From positions 5,704,001 to 5,768,000 of the forward strand of contig NZ_CP107947.1 in assembly GCF_036059255.1 (NCBI RefSeq): a stretch of DNA of 64,000 nucleotides, in the 5' to 3' direction. Under the pieces are notes generated by a model. The model did no database searches. It was given only the letters and a program-made list of their open reading frames with translations, and was not told where the DNA came from. Position 1 is the stretch's first letter. Each line of letters starts with the position of its first letter. Of this stretch, positions 25,540 through 35,643 are shown one piece after another. The position numbers and the translations under genes were made by a program. The stretch comes from Micromonospora sp. NBC_00389 (GTDB lineage Bacteria; Actinomycetota; Actinomycetes; Mycobacteriales; Micromonosporaceae).

Positions 25540-26307
25540 GTGCTGACCCGATCCGGCTACCTCGACGCGCCCGCGCCGCTGGCGTTCGCCCACCGCGGCG
25601 GCGCCGCCGAGGGCGACGAGAACACCACCGAGGCGTTCGCCCGTGCCATCGGCCTGGGCTACCGGTACGTGGAGACCGACGTGCACGCCACCGCCGACGG
25701 GGTGGCGGTGATCTTCCACGACCCGACGCTGCGCCGGATCACCGGCGAACCGGGGCGCATCGCCGACCTGCGCTGGGACGACCTCGCCTCGGTGCGGGTC
25801 GGCGGTGCGGCCGTCGTACCCCGGCTCGACGAGGTGCTGGGCGCCTGGCCGCAGGTCCGCTTCAACATCGACGTGAAGGCCGACGGCGGCGTCGAGCCGA
25901 CGGTGGCCACCGTGACCCGGGCCGGCGCCGCCGACCGGGTGCTGCTCGCCTCGTTCAGCGACGCCCGACTGACCCGGCTGCGGGCGCTCACCGAGGGGCG
26001 GGTCGCCACCAGCCTCGGCATGCGCGGGGTCGCCCGGCTGCGGGTCGCCTCCCTGCACGGCCGCCCCCTGCGGCTGCCCCCGTCGGTGGTCGCCGCGCAG
26101 GTGCCGCCCAGCTACGGGCGGGTGCCGGTGGTGGACCGCCGGTTCCTCGACTACTGCCACCGACTCGGCCTTCAGGTGCACGTCTGGACGATCGATGAAC
26201 CCGCCCAAATGCACGACTTACTGGATCGTGGTGTGGATGGCATCATGACCGATCACGTCGGCGTGCTGCGCGACGTCTACCGCAGCCGCGGCCACTGGGC
26301 CGCCTGA
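25540..26307 (+). CDS. Glycerophosphodiester phosphodiesterase family protein
   Basis: A 255-aa TIM-barrel enzyme that hydrolyses glycerophosphodiesters to glycerol-3-phosphate and an alcohol. The catalytic and metal-binding residues are in AHRGGAAEGDENTTEAF (His17, Arg18, Glu about 27) and ETDVHATADGVAVIFHDPTL (Glu/Asp about 47-49, His about 62). No signal peptide, so it acts inside the cell on deacylated phospholipids. The GTG at 25540 has no ribosome site, but CATACT lies 7 bases upstream, which suits a leaderless mRNA. The transporter gene follows after 16 bases. Confidence 0.93.
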   Translation: MLTRSGYLDAPAPLAFAHRGGAAEGDENTTEAFARAIGLGYRYVETDVHATADGVAVIFHDPTLRRITGEPGRIADLRWDDLASVRVGGAAVVPRLDEVLGAWPQVRFNIDVKADGGVEPTVATVTRAGAADRVLLASFSDARLTRLRALTEGRVATSLGMRGVARLRVASLHGRPLRLPPSVVAAQVPPSYGRVPVVDRRFLDYCHRLGLQVHVWTIDEPAQMHDLLDRGVDGIMTDHVGVLRDVYRSRGHWAA

Positions 26308-26323
26308 CCGGCGAAGGACCCCG

Positions 26324-27715
26324 ATGGCCGAGACCGTGACCCCCACGGTGGACGAGACCCCGCCCCCGGCGAGCACCCGCCGCGAGCGGAGCGGCTGGTA
26401 CATCTACGACTGGGCCAACTCCGCCTTCCAGACCACCGTCATCACGGTGTTCCTCGGCCCGTTCCTCACCACCGTCGCCGAGTTGGCCGCCGGCTGTCAG
26501 CTGGGCGCGGACGACTGCGACGGCTACGTGCACCCGCTGGGCATCCGGGTGGCCGCCGGCTCCTACTACCCGTACCTGATCTCGCTGTCGGTGCTCCTCA
26601 CCGTTGTCGTGCTGCCAGTCATCGGGGCGATCGCCGACCGGTCGGCGCACAAGAAGCGACTGCTCGGCGGCGCCGCGTTCACCGGCGCCGGCGCGACCAT
26701 GGCGATGGCCTTCGTCACCGGCGACCGCTACCTGCTCGGCGGGGCGCTGTTCCTGGTCGCCAACATCTCCTTCGGCGCGGCCATCGTGGTGTACAACTCG
26801 TTCCTGCCGCAGCTCGGCGGCCCCGACGAGCGCGACGGCATCTCCAGCCGCGGCTGGGCGCTGGGCTACCTCGGCGGCGGCCTGCTACTGGCGTTCAACC
26901 TGGTCGCGGTGACCCTGTTCAGCGAGGACGACAACCCGCAACGCACCCTGGATCTGGCCCGCTGGTCGATCGTGTCCGCCGGGGTGTGGTGGGCAGCGTT
27001 CACCCTGATACCGCTGCGCTGGCTGCGCGAACGCCCCACCGCGGCGGCACTGACCCGCGGCGGCAACGTGCTCACCGACGGTTTCCGGCAGCTGGCCCGC
27101 ACCCTGCGCGAGATCAAGGCGTACCCGCTGACGCTGTTCTTCCTGCTCGCGTTCCTGGTCTACAACGACGGCATCCAGACCGTCATCACCCTCGCCAGCC
27201 AGTACGGCACCGAGGAGTTGCGGCTGGAGCAGAGCACCCTGATCGTCACGATCCTGCTGGTGCAGTTCCTCGCCTTCGGTGGCGCGCTGAGCCTCGGCGC
27301 GCTGGCCCGGCGCATCGGCGCCTGGAAGACCGTGCTGCTCAGCCTGGTGCTCTGGACCGGTGTGATCATCGGCGCGTTCCGGCTGCCCGCCGAGGCGCCG
27401 GTGCCGTTCATGGTCCTCGGCGCGGCCATCGGCCTGGTCCTCGGCGGCAGCCAGGCGCTGAGCCGGTCGCTGTTCAGCCAGCTCATCCCGGCCGGCAAGG
27501 AGGGCGAGTACTACGGCTTCTACGAGATCAGCGACAAGGGCACCAGCTGGCTCGGGCCGCTCGCGTTCGGCCTGGTGTTCCAGCTCACCGCCTCCTACCG
27601 GGTGGGTCTGGTCTCCCTGCTGATCTTCTTCGTCGTCGGTTTCCTGCTGCTCCTGGCCGTGCCGATCCGCCGGGCCATCGTCGCCGCCGGGAACACCCCG
27701 CCCCGGGTGCTCTGA
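26324..27715 (+). CDS. MFS transporter, UMF1/Atg22 type
   Basis: A 463-aa membrane protein with 12 predicted helices. The N-terminal signature GWYIYDWANSAFQTT (24-38) is the hallmark of the UMF1 family, named after the yeast vacuolar effluxer Atg22. Bacterial members are thought to export amino acids or small metabolites, with no defined substrate. It is 16 bases downstream of the GDPD gene and has GAAGGA before its ATG, so both are in one operon. A joint role in recycling lipid breakdown products is possible but speculative. Confidence 0.92.
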   Translation: MAETVTPTVDETPPPASTRRERSGWYIYDWANSAFQTTVITVFLGPFLTTVAELAAGCQLGADDCDGYVHPLGIRVAAGSYYPYLISLSVLLTVVVLPVIGAIADRSAHKKRLLGGAAFTGAGATMAMAFVTGDRYLLGGALFLVANISFGAAIVVYNSFLPQLGGPDERDGISSRGWALGYLGGGLLLAFNLVAVTLFSEDDNPQRTLDLARWSIVSAGVWWAAFTLIPLRWLRERPTAAALTRGGNVLTDGFRQLARTLREIKAYPLTLFFLLAFLVYNDGIQTVITLASQYGTEELRLEQSTLIVTILLVQFLAFGGALSLGALARRIGAWKTVLLSLVLWTGVIIGAFRLPAEAPVPFMVLGAAIGLVLGGSQALSRSLFSQLIPAGKEGEYYGFYEISDKGTSWLGPLAFGLVFQLTASYRVGLVSLLIFFVVGFLLLLAVPIRRAIVAAGNTPPRVL

Positions 27716-27769
27716 CCAGCGTCCCGCTTACGCCGATCCACGATTGCCGATGGGCTAGGCTGCCCGACC

Positions 27770-28486
27770 GTGACCGACGACGACGCCACCGCCCCGACCT
27801 GCCTGGCTCACCCGTTCCCCGGCCAGCCGCACGCTCCGGCCGGGTGCGCGGCTGCGCGCGGGCTCGACGGGCGCCCGGTGCACGCCGCGGCGTTGAAGTT
27901 CTTCTGGGGGCCGATGGACTGCGGCAAATCCACCATGGCATTGCAGATGAACTACAACCACGCCCGGCAGGGCCGCCGTGGGCTGGTCACCACCCGCATC
28001 GACCGGTCGCTGGGCCCGCAGGTCACCACCCGCATCGGTCTGGCGCACGAGGCGATCGAGGTCACCGACGACCTGGACCTGCGGGCCCTGGTCCGGGGCC
28101 GGTGGGCCGACGGGGTACGCGTCGACTACCTGATCTGCGACGAGGCGTGCTTCTACACCGTCGAACACGTCGAGCAGATGGCCGAGCTGGTCGACAGCTA
28201 CGACGTGGACGTGTTCGCCTTCGGTCTGGCCACCGACTTCCGGTCCTGCCTGTTCCCCGCCGCGCAGCGGCTGTTCGAGCTGGCCGACGAGGTCGCCCGC
28301 ATCCAGGTCGAGGTGCTGTGCTGGTGCGGCCGGGAGGGGCTGCTCAACGCCCGGGTGGTCAACGACCGGGTGGTCCGGGAGGGCGCACAGGTCGTCATCG
28401 GCGACACCGTGGACACCGCAGATGTGCGCTACCAGGTGCTCTGCCGGCGGCACTACCGCTCGGGCGACCTGGGCCCGCGCGACTGA
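27770..28486 (+). CDS. tdk: Thymidine kinase (TK1 type)
   Basis: A 238-aa enzyme that phosphorylates thymidine to dTMP in the salvage pathway. The P-loop is GPMDCGKST (46-54), the Walker B-like motif is DEACF (about 123-127; DEAQF in most relatives), and the lasso region is FAFGLATDFR. The structural zinc site reads CWCG...CRRH, i.e. C-x-C instead of the usual C-x-x-C, so the first ligand is shifted. The N-terminus has a 40-residue extension with two cysteines and two histidines. TAGGCT 8 bases before the GTG suggests leaderless expression. Its last 34 bases overlap the convergent ltrA-like gene. Confidence 0.92.
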   Translation: MTDDDATAPTCLAHPFPGQPHAPAGCAAARGLDGRPVHAAALKFFWGPMDCGKSTMALQMNYNHARQGRRGLVTTRIDRSLGPQVTTRIGLAHEAIEVTDDLDLRALVRGRWADGVRVDYLICDEACFYTVEHVEQMAELVDSYDVDVFAFGLATDFRSCLFPAAQRLFELADEVARIQVEVLCWCGREGLLNARVVNDRVVREGAQVVIGDTVDTADVRYQVLCRRHYRSGDLGPRD

Positions 28487-29685
28487 CCGCTGCGCTCACG
28501 CCGTGCGGGGTCGGCGAACCGGTCCGCGATGATCACCGCGCCGGTCACCATGGTGGCCAGCGCCGCGCACGCCGCCACGGGCAGCGCCAGCAGGACGCAA
28601 GCTGGCAACAACGCCAGCAGTACGACCACCGCCGCGATCCGGCTGGTCGGCCGGATCCGCCACAGCACCGCCTGGTAAGCGGCGTGCCCGGCGAGGAACA
28701 GCGCCGGACCGCCCAGGGTGAACAGCGCGGCGACCGTGCTGGCGTCCGCACCGGGCTCGCGCAGCAGCCGCTCGTCGCCCGCCGCCGTGACGATGATGCC
28801 GGCGACCATCACCGGGTGCAGGTAATTGAACGCCACTCGGCTCAACCCGCCGGTGCGTTCACCGGCGCGGGCGATGACCACCGTCGCGGCCGGCGCCGAG
28901 CGCGCGAAGTACACCCACCACAGCGCCACCGAGCCGGCGAACGCCAACAGGAACGCCGCCGATGTCACCGTGTCCAGGTGCCGCGTGAGGGTGCTCCCGG
29001 TGAGCAGGATCGACTCTCCCAGCGCGATCAGGATGAACGCCTGGCACCGCTCAGCCAGGTGCCCGCCCTCCACCATCCACCGCTCGGCGCGGCTACGCCC
29101 CAGACCGGGCACCGGAAACCCGATCGACAGGCCGATCACTTCGATGACGATCGCCCCCGCCCACAGCGCCTCCCGGACATCCCCGCCGGCCATGCCTCCG
29201 AGCACCACCAGCACCGACGTCCCGACGAACCACGGCAGCGTTTTCTGAAACCCGTCGGCCAACCACGATTGGCCCTGCACCGCCCACAGCGCGAACAGGG
29301 TGCGGCCCATCTGGACCGTCGCGTAGACCACGGCGAAGAGCAGACCGGTATCGGCGAACGCTTCGGGGATCGCCGCCGACATCAGCAGACTGCCCAACAT
29401 CAGCCCGATCAGCAGCGCCCGCACCGGCGCCTCGTTCGGTTGCAGCCAGTTCGTCAGCCACGCGGTGTAGACCCAGACGAACCACACCATCGCCAGCAGC
29501 AACGCGGTCCGTCCGGCGCCAGGCCAGTCCGGGTGCTCGATGAGATAGTGCGACAGCTGGGTGACGGTGAAGATGTAGACCAGATCGAAGAAGAGTTCGG
29601 TCGAGGTGGTCGGCTCCATACCCCGCCGCTCGCGCAGCAACCAGGGCCGCACCGGCTTGACGACCGGCGACTCAGAACGGGTCAC
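28453..29685 (-). CDS. Low temperature requirement protein A (LtrA) family
   Basis: A 410-aa membrane protein with about eleven hydrophobic helices. The family signature ELFFDLVYIFTVTQLSHYL occurs near residue 30, and a PLVLLAL-type pattern recurs. LtrA was named from a Listeria cold-growth mutant, but the biochemical activity is unknown. The start overlaps the stop region of the upstream 152-aa gene by 14 bases, implying coupled translation. The end overlaps the thymidine kinase gene by 34 bases on the opposite strand, which is unusually compact for this genome. Confidence 0.9.
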   Translation of the reverse strand: MTRSESPVVKPVRPWLLRERRGMEPTTSTELFFDLVYIFTVTQLSHYLIEHPDWPGAGRTALLLAMVWFVWVYTAWLTNWLQPNEAPVRALLIGLMLGSLLMSAAIPEAFADTGLLFAVVYATVQMGRTLFALWAVQGQSWLADGFQKTLPWFVGTSVLVVLGGMAGGDVREALWAGAIVIEVIGLSIGFPVPGLGRSRAERWMVEGGHLAERCQAFILIALGESILLTGSTLTRHLDTVTSAAFLLAFAGSVALWWVYFARSAPAATVVIARAGERTGGLSRVAFNYLHPVMVAGIIVTAAGDERLLREPGADASTVAALFTLGGPALFLAGHAAYQAVLWRIRPTSRIAAVVVLLALLPACVLLALPVAACAALATMVTGAVIIADRFADPARRERSGQSRGPRSPER

Positions 29686-30130
29686 CGCAGACCCGCCAGT
29701 CCCCGTCCTCGCGGATCACCGGCAGACGACGCTCCTCACTGGCGCCGCCGGCGCGGGTCAACCGCACGGTCACCGTGCCGTGCGGGCGCCCGCCACGGGT
29801 GGCCACCGACACGTCGGTGATCTCGTAATCGGTGACCATCGGCGGGGTACGCACCCAACTGGTGAAGCCGATCGAGCTCCACCGGGTACGCGCGTCCGCG
29901 CAGAGCCGCTCGTACGCCCCGGCGGTGTCGCCGACGGCCACCTCGTTCAGGAACCCGTCGGCGGTCTCCCGGATCGGGCCGGCAGCCTGGCGTACGGTCT
30001 GCAGGTTCCAGGCGCCCAGCCCGGCCACCCCGACGCAGCACAGCGCCACGCCGAACCCGGCGAAGGCCAGCCCGGTGCGCATCGGGCGGTGCCGCCGGGC
30101 CGGTCGGCTCCACGGCTGGCCGGCACTCAC
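29672..30130 (-). CDS. Membrane-anchored NTF2-like protein (152 aa)
   Basis: A single N-terminal membrane helix (AFAGFGVALCCVGVAGLGAWN, about 19-39) is followed by an extracytoplasmic domain of about 110 residues. Its pattern (FLNEVAVGDTAGAYERLCADART, YEITDVSV, GTVTVRLTR, DWRVCGDPF) fits the NTF2-like/DUF4878 fold found in many actinobacterial lipoprotein-like proteins. Two cysteines in that domain could form a disulphide. I chose GTG 30130 rather than the ATG at 30172, which would add 14 Arg/Ser-rich residues. It precedes and overlaps the LtrA gene, so they are one operon. Confidence 0.78.
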   Translation of the reverse strand: MSAGQPWSRPARRHRPMRTGLAFAGFGVALCCVGVAGLGAWNLQTVRQAAGPIRETADGFLNEVAVGDTAGAYERLCADARTRWSSIGFTSWVRTPPMVTDYEITDVSVATRGGRPHGTVTVRLTRAGGASEERRLPVIREDGDWRVCGDPF

Positions 30131-30272
30131 GACTACCGACCGTAGAGAACGTCGTCGCGCAGAGCATGACAAGCCGGAAACTGGGTGCGCCCGATGGACG
30201 TCTGTGCCCTGTTCGGACCGGCCACGGATCGTCTACCGTCGGCGCACACCCCCAGTGCCAGGGAGCCGATGG

Positions 30273-31976
<1,704 letters not shown>

Positions 31977-31997
31977 CCGGTCGGCGCGAGCGGGCGG

Positions 31998-33182
31998 GTG
32001 GACACCATGTCGGTGCTGATCGAGCTGGGCGACGACCGGGGCGCGCCCCTGGACGACCTAGGACCGCCGTCTCCGGCGGCGTCCCGGCCAGGGCGGGTGG
32101 GGCTGCTGCTGGCCGCGTGCGCCCTGCTCGGCGGCGCCGCCGCGCCCGTACACCTGACGCCCCGAGTCGGGCCGGCGCTGCCCGCCCGCGCGACCGTGCT
32201 CAGCGCGGGTCCGCTACTGCTGGTCGTCGACGCCGGCACCGACCCGCCGGCGCTGAGCGCCTACGACGCCGCCGTGCCGCACCGCCCGGCGCGGTGGCGG
32301 GTCACCGTGCCGCCGGCCACCCGGTGGTCCGCCGAGGCGGCCGATGACCTGCTACTGCTCACCGAACGCGACCAGGTAGGCCGGGCGACGGCGACCACCG
32401 CGCGGTCGGTACGCACCGGCCAGCCGCTGTGGCGGCGGCCCGAGCGGGTGTACGCGGCCGGCGACGCGGCGGTGGCGGTGAGCGAGGTACGCAGCGCCGC
32501 CGAGCCGGGACGCCGGGTCGAGGGCACCGTGCACGGCGTCGACCCGGCCACCGGTGCGACCCGATGGTCGGTGCCGGTGCCCTCGACGGCCGTGCTGAGG
32601 GCGCTCCCCGGCACGCCCGGGCGGGTGCTGCTGGTGCAGGACGACGGGCTGGCGCGGCTGCTCGACGCCCGCGACGGCGCGGTCCGGGGGCAGGGGCGGC
32701 TTCCGCCGGCCGACTACGGCCCGGACAATCCGCAGGTCATCGGCGGGCACCTGGTGCTGCGCCACCCAACCGGCAGCGGGGCGGCGCTGACCGGGTACGA
32801 CCTGCCGGGGCTGTCGCGGCGCTGGCAGGTGCCGGTCGAGCCGGGCGAGCTGACTCTGCGGCCCTGCCAGGGCCTGGTCTGCGGGCGCGACCGGCTCGGC
32901 CGGTGGGCCATGGACGCGGGCACCGGCATGCGGCGCTGGACGTGGCCGGCCGGAGCGCGCTGGCACACCCTGGCGGGCGCTCGGATCGGCGCCGAGCCGC
33001 TGCTGCTGCTCGGGACGGCGTCGGACGGCCGGCGCACCCTGGTGGCGACGGTGGGCCGGGACGGCCCCCGGGTGCGCGCGGTGCTCCCGGCGGGGCTGAC
33101 CGACTGCCGTCAGGCCGGCGCCGGGCTGATCTGCCGTGACGGCGCCGCCCGGGTGACGGTGTGGCCGCTCGACGCGCCCTGA
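31998..33182 (+). CDS. PQQ-like beta-propeller protein, membrane-anchored
   Basis: A 394-aa protein. One hydrophobic segment at about residues 34-50 (VGLLLAACALLGGAAAP) probably anchors it or is an uncleaved signal. The rest has repeated WxxPV/GxVxGVDPATGATRWSVPV-type strands, as in outer-membrane-assembly BamB-like or PQQ propeller repeats (about 7 blades), with Asp/Gly turns. No PQQ-ligand residues are evident. It probably forms a scaffold outside the membrane. Start: GTG 31998; ATG 32007 is an alternative. Downstream of the acyl-CoA dehydrogenase on the same strand, but no functional link is obvious. Confidence 0.8.
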   Translation: MDTMSVLIELGDDRGAPLDDLGPPSPAASRPGRVGLLLAACALLGGAAAPVHLTPRVGPALPARATVLSAGPLLLVVDAGTDPPALSAYDAAVPHRPARWRVTVPPATRWSAEAADDLLLLTERDQVGRATATTARSVRTGQPLWRRPERVYAAGDAAVAVSEVRSAAEPGRRVEGTVHGVDPATGATRWSVPVPSTAVLRALPGTPGRVLLVQDDGLARLLDARDGAVRGQGRLPPADYGPDNPQVIGGHLVLRHPTGSGAALTGYDLPGLSRRWQVPVEPGELTLRPCQGLVCGRDRLGRWAMDAGTGMRRWTWPAGARWHTLAGARIGAEPLLLLGTASDGRRTLVATVGRDGPRVRAVLPAGLTDCRQAGAGLICRDGAARVTVWPLDAP

Positions 33183-33215
33183 TCGTCATCCTCTCTCGGT
33201 GCGAGAAACGCCGAT

Positions 33216-33240
33216 GTACCTGACAGCGGTTGGCAGGTAC
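33216..33240. promoter_or_regulatory. 25-bp inverted repeat upstream of the VOC gene
   Basis: Arms GTACCTG and CAGGTAC with an 11-base centre. It lies 19 bases before the ATG at 33260 and directly upstream of the CAGACT hexamer (33248-33253) that could be the -10 box. A repressor or MerR-like site is plausible. Confidence 0.55.
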
Positions 33241-33259
33241 GTGAGGGCAGACTGCCGAT

Positions 33260-33631
33260 ATGACGACAACCGCTGACCTCGCCATGGTCAACCTGGACAG
33301 CTCCGACCCGGCCGCGCACGCCGCGTTCTACCACCGCGCGTTGGGCTGGGAGATCACCCACAGCGCAGCCGAATACGCCATGCTCAGCGGCGGTGGCGTC
33401 TCGATCGGCTTCGGGCTGGTAGAGGGTTACCAGCCGCCGTCCTGGCCCGACCCGGCCGGCGGTAAGCGCTACCACCTCGACCTCTACGTCGACGACCTGG
33501 CCGTGGCAGAGAAGGAGTTCGTCCAGGCCGGCGCGTCGAAGCCGGAGTTCCAGCCGGGCGGCGAACGGTGGGTGGTGCTCATCGACCCGATCGGGCAGCC
33601 GTTCTGCATCTGCCCCCGCCCACAGGGCTGA
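33260..33631 (+). CDS. VOC family protein
   Basis: A 123-aa single vicinal-oxygen-chelate domain made of two beta-alpha-beta-beta-beta units: MVNLDSSDPAAHAAFYHRALGW, then YHLDLYVDDLAVAEKEFVQAG and VVLIDPIGQPFCICPRPQG. It fits the glyoxalase/bleomycin-resistance group, but with no obvious set of metal ligands it may only bind a ligand. CAGACT 6 bases before the ATG suggests a leaderless transcript. The palindrome at 33216 suggests dedicated control. Confidence 0.88.
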   Translation: MTTTADLAMVNLDSSDPAAHAAFYHRALGWEITHSAAEYAMLSGGGVSIGFGLVEGYQPPSWPDPAGGKRYHLDLYVDDLAVAEKEFVQAGASKPEFQPGGERWVVLIDPIGQPFCICPRPQG

Positions 33632-33671
33632 GGCTTCCGCCGCCACTGCCGGCTGGGTGCTGGGCGGCGGG

Positions 33672-34517
33672 TCAGCGCAGCGGGCCGCGGGCGACGGCGA
33701 CCCGCATCGTCGCCGGGTCGCCGACCGGGACGTACTCGAGCCACCAGGTGGCGCCGGCCGCGGCGAGCTCACCGAGATAGGCCCGCTCGGAGCGTTCGTC
33801 CGGTCGGCGCCGCCGGCCGCCGATCGCCACGTCGAACGGCTGGCCGTCGGCGCGGGTGGGTGGCAGGACGGCCACCAGCTCGCGTACCTCATCGGGGGTG
33901 AAGTCAGACCACCCGTCGGTGTCGGTGAGCTTGTACGGCACGATGCCGTCGGCACGGGCGGCCCGGCGTCGCACCGCCCCGGCCTGGGTGCTGCCGCCGA
34001 CCCAGACCGGCACCCGGGGCGACTGCACCGGAGCCGGCCGCAGCGCCACCCCGTCGGCGCGGTAGTGGGTGCCCTGGTGGTTGACCGGCTCCCCGCTGAG
34101 CAACCCGGTCAGCAGGTCGAGGCCCTCGTCGAGCATGGCGGCCCGGACGGCCACCTCAGTCGGCTCGCCGAACGCGACCAGGCCTCGGTCGCCGGGGTCG
34201 CCGACACCGACCGCGACGGTGGCCCGGCCCGCGCTGAGGTGGTCGAGGGTGAGCACCTCGCGGGCCAGCTTCGCCGGGCGCCGCCGGGGCAGCGCGGTGA
34301 CCGTGGTGCCCAGCCGCACCCGGCTGGTGCGCCCGGCGATCGCCGTGAGCACCAGCCACGGGTCGTAGGTGGACGGGTCGTCACCGGAGTGGTGGATCAG
34401 GTAGTCCTCCAGGAACACACCGTCCCACCCGGCGCGCTCGGCGAGCTCGCCCAGCTCGACCAGGGTGGACACCGTGACGGAGGCGCCACCGCAGGGAAGC
34501 TCCAGGCCGTGTCTCAT
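33672..34517 (-). CDS. LLM-class flavin-dependent oxidoreductase
   Basis: A 281-aa luciferase-like (TIM-barrel) flavin enzyme. Conserved elements are LAERAGWDGVFLEDY (N-terminal), IAGRTSRVRLGTTVTALPRRRPAKLAREVLTLDHLSAGRATVAVG (about 61-105) and VWVGGSTQAG. It uses FMN or coenzyme F420, the latter common in actinomycetes; residues alone do not decide. There is no companion flavin reductase nearby. The ATG at 34517 gives MRHGLELPCGG, a typical N-terminus. Convergent with the VOC gene. Confidence 0.88.
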   Translation of the reverse strand: MRHGLELPCGGASVTVSTLVELGELAERAGWDGVFLEDYLIHHSGDDPSTYDPWLVLTAIAGRTSRVRLGTTVTALPRRRPAKLAREVLTLDHLSAGRATVAVGVGDPGDRGLVAFGEPTEVAVRAAMLDEGLDLLTGLLSGEPVNHQGTHYRADGVALRPAPVQSPRVPVWVGGSTQAGAVRRRAARADGIVPYKLTDTDGWSDFTPDEVRELVAVLPPTRADGQPFDVAIGGRRRRPDERSERAYLGELAAAGATWWLEYVPVGDPATMRVAVARGPLR

Positions 34518-34547
34518 CCATCGACCGTATGGCGGGGGTACGACGGC

Positions 34548-35546
34548 TCAGCCGCGGCGGCGGGACCGAGCCGCCCACACCACGTACGACGGGTCGCGGT
34601 CGAGGTTGTGCCGGTCCCGGTCGTAGCGGCGGGTGGTACGCGGATCGGCGTGCCCCATCGCGTCCTGCACGTCCTCCAGCGGGACACCCTCCGAGCGGGC
34701 GGTGGTGGCGAAGGCGTGCCGCAGCGAGTGCGGGGACAGCCTCGCCCAGGCGGGGATGCCGGCCGTCCGGGCCAGGCGGCGGACCAGCCGGAACACCGAG
34801 TGCCGGTCCATCCGGGCGCCACTGGCGGTGACCAGCAGTGGCCCGCTCAGCTGCGGCACCGGCACGCCGGTGGCGGCGGCCCGCTGGGCCAGGTAGGCGT
34901 CCACCGCGTAGCCGGTGCCCGGGGTGAGGGCGCGCCGGCGTGCTTTGCCGCCCTTGCCGATGAAGCGCACGCTGCGGTGCCCGCGTTCGGTGCCCAGGTC
35001 GGCCAGGTCCAGTGAGATCAGCTCGCCGACCCGCAGGCCCAGGTCGGCCAGGAGCGCGATCGCGGCCCGGTTGCGGGCGGCGGTCTGGCCGGTGTCCGCG
35101 TCGGCCGCGCTCAGCAGCGCGTCCACCTCCTCCGGGGTGAGGCCGACCGTGGCGGAGTGGTCCCGGTCGACGCGGGGCCGGTCCGCGCCGGAGACCGGGT
35201 TGGCGGGCATCGCGCCGAGCTTGACGAGGAAGTCGTACCAGCTCGACAGCGCGGAGAGCCGGCGCGCCACGGTCGCCGGGGTCAGCGGTCGGCCGCTGCG
35301 GGCGCCAAGGGTGGACTCCAGGGCCCGGGCGTACTCGTTGACGTGCAGGAAGGTGACGTGCAGCGGGTCCAGGTCGCGGCCGGCGCACCAGGTGAGCCAG
35401 CCGGTGATGTCGCGCCGGTACGCGTCGCGGGTGTGCTCGGACAGCCGGCGGTTGCGCAGCCAGGCCTCGGTGACGTCGACCGGCCCGCCGGGCAGGGCCG
35501 GTCGGGCGGTCGGACGGGCGAGCACCGGAGCGTCGGAGGACACCAT
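34548..35546 (-). CDS. Tyrosine recombinase (XerC/XerD-like integrase)
   Basis: A 332-aa site-specific recombinase. An N-terminal SAM-like core-binding domain (about 25-110) precedes the catalytic domain. The active-site residues are complete: Arg in LGLRVGELISL (about 172), Lys in KGGKARRR, His-x-x-Arg in HSLRHAF (about 272-275), His in GHADPRTTRRY and the Tyr nucleophile in that same motif. It could be the chromosomal XerD partner or a relic integrase. I see no excisionase, relaxase or flanking att repeats nearby. It lies 31 bases upstream of the LLM gene on the same strand. Confidence 0.92.
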   Translation of the reverse strand: MVSSDAPVLARPTARPALPGGPVDVTEAWLRNRRLSEHTRDAYRRDITGWLTWCAGRDLDPLHVTFLHVNEYARALESTLGARSGRPLTPATVARRLSALSSWYDFLVKLGAMPANPVSGADRPRVDRDHSATVGLTPEEVDALLSAADADTGQTAARNRAAIALLADLGLRVGELISLDLADLGTERGHRSVRFIGKGGKARRRALTPGTGYAVDAYLAQRAAATGVPVPQLSGPLLVTASGARMDRHSVFRLVRRLARTAGIPAWARLSPHSLRHAFATTARSEGVPLEDVQDAMGHADPRTTRRYDRDRHNLDRDPSYVVWAARSRRRG

Positions 35547-35643
35547 GTGAAAAAGTTTCTCAGCTCTGGATGGGAAGACCCTGAAGGCGCGCCGAGGGAT
35601 GCGCCCGGTGTCGGGGTGCGGCGCGCCGGCTACCGTCGGGCGG

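Noticed and set aside
26986..29820. A 944-codon open frame on the plus strand
   Set aside because: It crosses UMF1, thymidine kinase and LtrA genes in other frames and has the same biased composition as other shadows.
34548..35546. Integrase marking an integrated mobile element
   Set aside because: No flanking direct repeats, tRNA, excisionase or other mobility gene was seen nearby; it may be a housekeeping Xer protein.
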